Positions 29,131 through 33,920 of a stretch of 33,920 nt of DNA are shown in pieces. Position 1 is the first letter of the stretch; every line of letters begins with the position of its first letter. The stretch covers positions 1-33,920 of the forward strand of contig JARBJD010000554.1 in the NCBI GenBank assembly GCA_033064195.1, read 5' to 3'. The translations under genes and the position numbers were made by a program. This DNA comes from Blattamonas nauphoetae. Taxonomy: Eukaryota; Preaxostyla; Oxymonadida. The notes beneath the pieces were generated by a model. It was not told the origin of the DNA and ran no database searches. It saw only the letters and a list, made by a program, of their open reading frames with translations.

Positions 29131-29957
29131 TGTGTTTTGATCATTTCACCTCGTTCATCTTCTTTGTTCACTCTTCTTTTAGCTGTTTTTATTTGGTTTT
29201 GTCACTTCATTTTCGTTACTTGTCATTTCATTTTTGTGGTCACTTCTCCGTACTCATTTTTTGCATTGTTTTATGTTTCCACTTCATTTATGTTTGTTTT
29301 GCTCCAAACTTTTCTCAAATACATTACACTAATTTTTGTTTCATCACATTCCTCACTTGTGACGAGGATCCGACGGATCGTGGTCGGCTTCAGATCTTCG
29401 TCTTCGAACCTCTCATTGAACATTTCACTCGATTTTTCATTCTTTCTTGTTTTTAATGTGATAAAAAGGTGAACACAGACTCTGTTTACATTATTCACGT
29501 CAAATTTCACGTCGTTATCACGATCTCCACTTCACTGTTCACTATTGTACTTGCTCACTTCATTTTACCCTGTTTCACCTTCTTTTACCCTTCTTTTTCG
29601 AAATCTTTCATGAAAACTTGAACATTGTGATGTGTCAAAGAGGACCAACGGTCCGAAAAAGCGTCATGAAATCAGTGAAATGAGAAGGAACGATGGATGA
29701 ACGAAAGTGAAAACGGGAAGAGTGAAATGAAAGAAGAAAGACGTTGAAGTGATTGGAACGTAAACAAACAGTGAAATGTTAAGAACGAAAAAGACAAAAA
29801 GTGAAATTTTGAAAGAACTAATGAACCAAAATTCTGAAAATTCAGCCACAGCCTTCTCGAATGGTGAGAACGGAAGGGCGATAGGTGTTAATTCGAGAAA
29901 AAGTGATGTGAGGAAAAGTAGTGCGAAAATGTGACGTGAAAAGGTGTGTGCAAAACA

Positions 29958-29966
29958 CTATATAAG
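29958..29966 (+). promoter_or_regulatory. Outward-facing TATA-like site, right TIR
   Basis: CTATATAAG on the plus strand, pointing toward the right tip and the host gene beyond it. It is the mirror of the left-arm site. Confidence 0.3.
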
Positions 29967-30736
29967 AACACAAGCCGTGCGGGGACGACTTATGTTCGTT
30001 AAAATGCTTGAAATATGAAGTGATTGAAGCGAAAACAGCGAAAACCAAAAACTCGCGAAAAAAGTGTGAAAGTGATGAACATGAAAGTGAACGTTCGGAG
30101 ATGCGCCAAAGGGCGTCTCCGAGCGTTTTGAAGTGCAAGATCGTCATTAGACGATGAAAGCTGACCTGAAATGATAACAGTGAAAGCGAATACCGTTTTT
30201 CTAAAATTCGGAAAAATTCGAAAAATCATGGTGGGTCGGATCAAACTTTTTTCGAAAGTGTTTTTCGCGAAAATTTCCCCATTCAAAATGATGAACTAAT
30301 TATGTGGAGTCATAAAAATATGTTTTAGAGATATAGCGGATCATAGTAGCAAAATATGAGCATCGACTTTTCGACCTATTTTGGACCACAGAACGGTACG
30401 TAGCTCCACGAATTCTCAACCGATTTTCATCGGGATTGTTTTGATCGACGACCTACATCGTCCCCGAGATTTTAGAATTGTTTTCGAATTTTTTGAAGTG
30501 CTTCAACTGTTGGTTTCAATGGATTTGTGTTAAAATGGAAAAACATGAAAAATCGATGTTGACCAGAACATTTTTGATCTCATTGTTGACAAGAATCAAT
30601 TCAAACAACGTTCGGAATCATTCAAATCGTTTCTGAGCATTTGAAGGTCAGGTGGACCTCTCAAATAATTGCTGATGGTTCAATTGTGGCTTCTGGGAAT
30701 GTCAAATTGCTTTGAAAGAACAACAGAATGATCACA

Positions 30737-30756
30737 CCGATTGTTGTGTCAATCGG
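30737..30756. promoter_or_regulatory. Subterminal hairpin in the right TIR
   Basis: Exact mirror of the left-arm hairpin, with a 7-bp stem and a 6-base loop. Confidence 0.4.
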
Positions 30757-30902
30757 CACGATGATTTTGCCCAGTAGTACCGTCTATACCAACGTGGTTC
30801 CCAATTCGTTCTATACACTACTGACGGAAGAGAGTTTGGGCCTCCAACTCACTTGCTCCACACACTCTCCTCCACCAGTGGCAGACCAGCTGTATCCTCT
30901 CT

Positions 30903-31562
30903 TCATCCTTCTCGCCTGTCGTCTCGTCCAAACCGCATCAAATCGAACTCGTCGTCATCTTGGTTGAATTTCAGTTCGTCGCTTCGTTCGAGTGCCTTCT
31001 GCCACGATTCCTGAAATCTGTCTCGCGCCTTCTTGTCGTTCTCCCGACGCAGACGATATTCTGTGGTCGACAGCACATCAAACACGCCCGCCAGAATCCG
31101 ACTCTTCAGCGACGACTCGCCCGCGTCCTTTCTCTCCACAAACGGCAGAAGCGCCACTCGCTTGAAGTCGTGCGTGTGCGTCCCTTTCTGCGGCGGGTCC
31201 TGCTTCTGCGTTGCGAACAGATAGAATGCGTTCCTGCTCTCGTCGGGGAAGACGTGGAGGAGCGTCGTGGCTGCGGCGGCGGGTGGTTCGGGCTCATCAT
31301 TTGAGTTGTGGGGAACGGTGGGAAAATTGGGTTTGTCAAATCCCGCTCGCTCGCCTGCAGATCCCTCCGTCGAGATTCGCATCCGAAAACGCCCAAAACG
31401 CCGGATTCGCCCGATTTTGGAGGAAGGACGGTGAGAACGATGGTGGAATGGTGGCGTGCCCGTTCTCCACATGAAAGCTCTCTCCGCATTTGTAGAGGTT
31501 GTACACACGGTTGGAGTGTATCGTGATGACACATAGTCGCCTTCGCCGTTGTTCATCACCAT
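30903..31562 (-). CDS. Host gene segment, GC-rich, unassigned (possible lipid-transfer type)
   Basis: 219 codons, GC-rich codon use, ending about 80 bp from the Polinton tip. The last 110 residues look best: HVFPDESRNAFYLFATQ, HDFKRVALLPFVERKD, VFDVLSTTEYRLRREND, then a charged helix FQESWQKALERSDELKF and an acidic/basic tail. The TTEYRLRREND block followed by a charged helix faintly resembles the C-terminal LPxTDxRxRxDQ region of oxysterol-binding proteins, but I would not assign it on that. Overlapping same-strand frames (31336-31752) suggest an exon boundary or frameshift upstream. Confidence 0.4.
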   Translation of the reverse strand: MVMNNGEGDYVSSRYTPTVCTTSTNAERAFMWRTGTPPFHHRSHRPSSKIGRIRRFGRFRMRISTEGSAGERAGFDKPNFPTVPHNSNDEPEPPAAAATTLLHVFPDESRNAFYLFATQKQDPPQKGTHTHDFKRVALLPFVERKDAGESSLKSRILAGVFDVLSTTEYRLRRENDKKARDRFQESWQKALERSDELKFNQDDDEFDLMRFGRDDRREG

Positions 31563-31752
31563 CTTTCGCGCAGCCCAATGATAAGATTAGATTGCCCTTG
31601 ATCTGCGAATGGAAGAGTGTGTTGCCCCAAATATGTTCAAACATCGCCTCTTCTTCTTCCAGCGTGTCTACAGCCTCGCAGTCCATGCATGTTCCATCCG
31701 TCTGATTGATGAATCCATTAAACGTTAAGTCGTCCTTCTCTCGAGACTTCAA
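31336..31752 (-). CDS. Host coding segment, unassigned
   Basis: A minus-strand stretch with good coding character in its first 95 codons (LTFNGFINQTDGTCMDCEAVDTLEEEEAMFEH, IWGNTLFHSQIKGNLILSLG, VITIHSNRVYNLYKCGESF), probably a middle part of the gene that continues at 30903-31562 after a frame change. The change could be a spliceosomal intron. No domain recognised. Confidence 0.35.
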   Translation of the reverse strand: MKSREKDDLTFNGFINQTDGTCMDCEAVDTLEEEEAMFEHIWGNTLFHSQIKGNLILSLGCAKDGDEQRRRRLCVITIHSNRVYNLYKCGESFHVENGHATIPPSFSPSFLQNRANPAFWAFSDANLDGGICRRASGI

Positions 31753-31758
31753 TGTCAG

Positions 31759-32173
31759 TTAAGAGGTGGAAGGAAGGTCAGTGAGCGTTCTGAACCAAAA
31801 TGGTAGCATGATCACCTGTTCCATCAGCTGCATCAGATTCGGCGAGATCACGAACTTTGGCAGCCCCAAATTGTATCCGAACAGAAGTGCCCGCAATACA
31901 TGCGTACCACCCTGAAAAGGCGGCGCGATTGCTATCCATCGGCGGACAAATAGAATGTTCTCGTCGGCGAAAAGATGCACGAAACTGCGAAACACAAGAG
32001 TTCCCATTGAAGGTGTGATAGTGTCTACATTCAGATTCCCACACGCATGGAATGCTTGTCGGATTCGTGTCCGGAGAGGATTCATGAATCAGGATGCTGT
32101 CTGCTGCAAGACACTGCCGCCAATCGTAAGGAGAACCAAAAAAGCGAAATCCCAGGCACGTATCCGTATGCAA
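31759..32173 (-). CDS. LCAT-like acyltransferase/phospholipase segment
   Basis: On the minus strand the segment GFRFFGSPYDWR (about 32117-32150) is followed in the adjacent frame by NVDTITPSMGTLVFRSFV (about 31985-32035) and FVRRWIAIAPPFQGGTHVLRALLFGYNLGLP (about 31860-31945). This order matches the lecithin:cholesterol acyltransferase family: an APYDWR block, a nucleophile elbow H-S-M-G, and an I-x-I-G-x-P-x-GG-x-x-x-x-LR-x-L-x-x-G block. The enzymes move acyl groups between lipids. Here the residue before the nucleophile serine is proline instead of histidine, and a frame change lies near 32060-32100, from an intron or decay. The catalytic Asp and His are not located. Confidence 0.6.
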
Positions 32174-32265
32174 GGAACATCCGAATCATGTCGTGATTGT
32201 AGCTTCGAGTGCTGCAACAAATCACAAATTAGAAAGAGGAAAGTCATGAATCGAGAAATGGGAGT

Positions 32266-32550
32266 CTATTGATGTTCGGATATGAAAATGAACGCAAAGG
32301 AAGGCGGAGAATGATTGAAAGTGAGAACAGACTCATGCAGGAGAGGCACTTCAAGTGTGAGATAGTCGATGGAGGGACATTGGTCTTCATAAGCGTGCCT
32401 GTATTCTAACCGTCCTGAAGAGAGAAATAATGTCGAAAAGGGAAGAAAACAAACTTTGAATAAGATAAATGAAGGACCGTTGATAATATGGAGTATCATG
32501 TCTTGATCTGATTCGGCAGTGGGACGACAATCTATCTTGAGCGAGATCAT
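32266..32550 (-). CDS. Possible upstream exon or separate small host frame
   Basis: A 94-codon minus-strand frame directly upstream of the LCAT-like segment. A pyrimidine tract ending TTTCTCTCTTCAG and a GTTTGT-type donor 40 bases before it look like a short intron, but removing them does not keep the frame open, so I leave the structure undecided. No motif recognised. Confidence 0.25.
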   Translation of the reverse strand: MISLKIDCRPTAESDQDMILHIINGPSFILFKVCFLPFSTLFLSSGRLEYRHAYEDQCPSIDYLTLEVPLLHESVLTFNHSPPSFAFIFISEHQ

Positions 32551-32641
32551 GAGGGAAAACGATAAATAAGGTCCGAGAAGAAAAAGAAGACCATTTTACT
32601 GTTCTTTAAATCCGTGGACAAGCAGTCAGAACCAAAACAAA

Positions 32642-32703
32642 GAGTCGGTGTCGGTCGGACAGGCCGATTTTTTGTCCGATGTTGGGGAAAGACAGACCGA
32701 CTC
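32642..32703. repeat. Nested small inverted repeats
   Basis: The outer arms GAGTCGGT (32642-32649) and ACCGACTC (32696-32703) enclose inner arms TCGGACA (32655-32661) and TGTCCGA (32673-32679). Together they could form a two-part stem-loop. Function unknown. Confidence 0.4.
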
Positions 32704-32810
32704 AAGGACTCTTGAACCACGACCTTTTGCACTTTAATTTGGGGAAAAATGAGATGAACAAATTATAGAGATGTTATGAATCAAAATGAGAAAAAGAGGG
32801 TTATAAAGTG

Positions 32811-32884
32811 ACTCTGGCGGGATTCGATCCTGGGTCCGGGGAGCAAAAGCTTCCGTGCTACCACTCGACTAAAAGGCGGTTCAA
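32811..32884 (-). tRNA. tRNA-like sequence, probably a pseudogene or tRNA-derived
   Basis: On the minus strand TAGTCGAGTGG matches the internal A box (TRGYNNANNNG). Forty-two bases later, start to start, GATCGAATC matches the B box (GWTCRANNC), close to normal tRNA spacing, and a T-run follows within about 25 bases. However, the acceptor, D and T stems pair poorly and no clean 7-base anticodon loop can be drawn (the region reads GGAAGCTTTTGCTCC). I therefore doubt a working tRNA. Confidence 0.3.
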
Positions 32885-32999
32885 AAGTCGCCGACTCTTT
32901 TTATTTTTGGGGACTGGACTCGTTGCTTTCAGACCGACCACTGCCCATGCCTACCATAGTGTGTTGCAACATTTCATTGAGATCACCATCTTTGTCCAA

Positions 33000-33920
33000 G
33001 CCCAACTGTTCCCAATCCACACACGTGTTGGATGAACAGCATTGAACAGTGTGATTTCTGTTTCTCTCCTTTTAATCATCTGAAATTCTCTGGTAGTTCA
33101 TTCCTAGCGGTCACCTTTTGACGAAAATGTCCTCGAGAAAGAACAATGGGTCAGTGATCAGATTCAACTCAAGAACGAATCGACTCTGACACAATGACAT
33201 CGTTCCCAACTCCACTCTTCGTTGTCCCACATCAACTCTTCACAAATCCGATTCATTTCATCGTGAACTCGACTGTAACCACGTTCAGATTCTCATAACT
33301 TCAGCAACCATCCACATAACACAAACTCGACAATGAACCCTGTCGTTCCAATTTAGCAATTGTCGACTGTGTTCGGATGGAGAGAACATGGATTCAACAC
33401 CTCGAACCGTCCCATTCTCCGTGGATGCCAAAATCGAGGTCTCACCATTTACCTTTTGATGTTTCTCCATTCTCTGTATATAGTCACAAATATCTCTCCA
33501 AATCGACAGAACTCCTCAACTTTCTCAACCCACTCCTACCACTCCAGAACAAGCAACAAATCAAAGAGTCTGAACAAGGATCTCCACAGGATGAAATCGC
33601 TCTCAATCTTCGAAGAGCCGAATTTAAACCATTCCACTCATCTGGAAGAACCCGCAAACATGCCACACCTTCTTGCATGCTCAGACACTAACTTCATCGA
33701 CCTCATGCGTCTCAGGAGACTATACAATGTATTCTCTCCATTTCTCTCTATTCTCTGATCAATCTATCGCTTTCTCTTCTCTTTGTTCTCGTAACGCTCA
33801 GGATTCATCTGTCACTCACCCATACATTTTTTTCTAAACCAATGGGATTATTTAGACCACGAAAATCTCTTTACAACAGGATGATTAATCATCCTTCTCT
33901 TCAACCATTTGTTCATTTGC
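33000..33920. other. Right edge, no gene recognised
   Basis: Two overlapping plus-strand frames (33360-33758 and 33377-33691) show S/H/P/L-rich sequence without motifs. No repeat or RNA gene seen. The segment may be intergenic or belong to a gene extending beyond the window. Confidence 0.3.

Larger units (their letters stand above)
4060..30822. mobile_element. Polinton/Maverick-type element (fossil), 26.8 kb
   Basis: The outer ends are a long inverted repeat starting AGTAGTGTATAGAAC at 4060 and ending with its exact complement at 30822. Polintons characteristically begin AG and end CT, as here. Inside are the family's defining genes: protein-primed family B DNA polymerase, retroviral-type integrase, A32-type packaging ATPase and jelly-roll capsid protein candidates, plus small virion-type proteins. 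Most genes lie on the minus strand; the S74 protein and the ATPase are on the plus strand. Composition (AT-rich, with A/T runs before starts) differs from the GC-rich host flank. The polymerase, integrase and ATPase loci look broken (roughly ten breaks in total over the element), while the capsid-like and S74 frames are open. A nested insertion lies at 12833-17714. About 1-2 percent mismatch between the outermost TIR parts suggests a fairly young insertion. No 6-bp target duplication is visible. Confidence 0.9.
27744..30822 (-). repeat. Right terminal inverted repeat of the Polinton
   Basis: It mirrors 4060-7152. The first ~330 bases from the tip differ from the left arm at only about five positions. 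The segment around 29150-29640 also matches closely, the tandem-repeat block (28200-29150) matches poorly, and the inner end carries the 5' and central part of the TIR gene. The ending CACTACT at 30822 is directly followed by host-like GC-rich sequence. Confidence 0.9.

Noticed and set aside
28200-29472. Long S/F-rich plus-strand frames in the right TIR
   Set aside because: Mirror of the left-arm repeat shadows. They do not match the left arm as proteins and are strongly biased in composition.
32440-32490. 40-base intron (GTTTGT...TTCAG) upstream of the LCAT-like segment
   Set aside because: Splice-like ends are good but removal introduces a stop in the frame considered, so it cannot be supported.
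1-33920. CRISPR array, rRNA, bacterial operon features
   Set aside because: No regularly spaced short repeats, no rRNA-like conserved blocks, no Shine-Dalgarno pattern; the content is eukaryotic.

Overview
The window looks like a piece of a protist nuclear genome. GC-rich, intron-poor-looking host coding stretches lie at the right edge, and a 26.8-kb Polinton/Maverick-type element sits between unrelated flanks. An anaerobic flagellate of the oxymonad (Blattamonas-like) or related type is my guess. It rests on the mix of Polinton, mariner and DIRS-like elements, and on the apparent standard code (TAA, TAG and TGA all end long frames). It is an inference, not a search result.

Layout. 1-960: AT-leaning flank with weak, unassigned minus-strand frames. 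About 1068-2108: a decayed mariner-type DNA transposon. 2281-4059: remains of a retroelement with a Gag-like frame and a DIRS-type reverse transcriptase, cut off where the Polinton starts. 4060-30822: the Polinton, with terminal inverted repeats (TIRs) of about 3.1 kb (4060-7152 and 27744-30822). 30823-32550: GC-rich minus-strand host coding sequence including a lecithin:cholesterol acyltransferase (LCAT)-like segment. 32640-32890: small inverted repeats and a tRNA-like sequence. 33000-33920: nothing recognised.

Inside the Polinton, left to right: a partial copy of a TIR-borne gene; a plus-strand spike-like protein ending in a peptidase S74 self-cleaving chaperone domain; an unknown protein; two tandem paralogous proteins that I read as double-jelly-roll major capsid proteins; a small basic protein; a nested 4.9-kb insertion (12833-17714); two small hydrophobic paralogues that both start MAPG; a protein with a PSAP motif; an unknown basic protein; an A32-type packaging ATPase on the plus strand; a coiled-coil protein; a retroviral-type integrase; a proline-rich unknown; a very long protein-primed family B DNA polymerase locus; and the complete copy of the TIR gene. 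Replication, integration, capsid and packaging modules are all represented. The replication, integration and packaging genes look broken, so I read the element as a fossil. The capsid-like and spike-like frames are still open.

Most notable are the captured GC-rich host-like gene in the nested insertion (perfect 16-bp inverted repeats at its ends), the duplicated capsid gene, the S74 protein, an AT-rich motif placed directly before nearly every element start codon, and fast-diverging ~280-bp polypurine tandem repeats inside otherwise well-matched TIRs.
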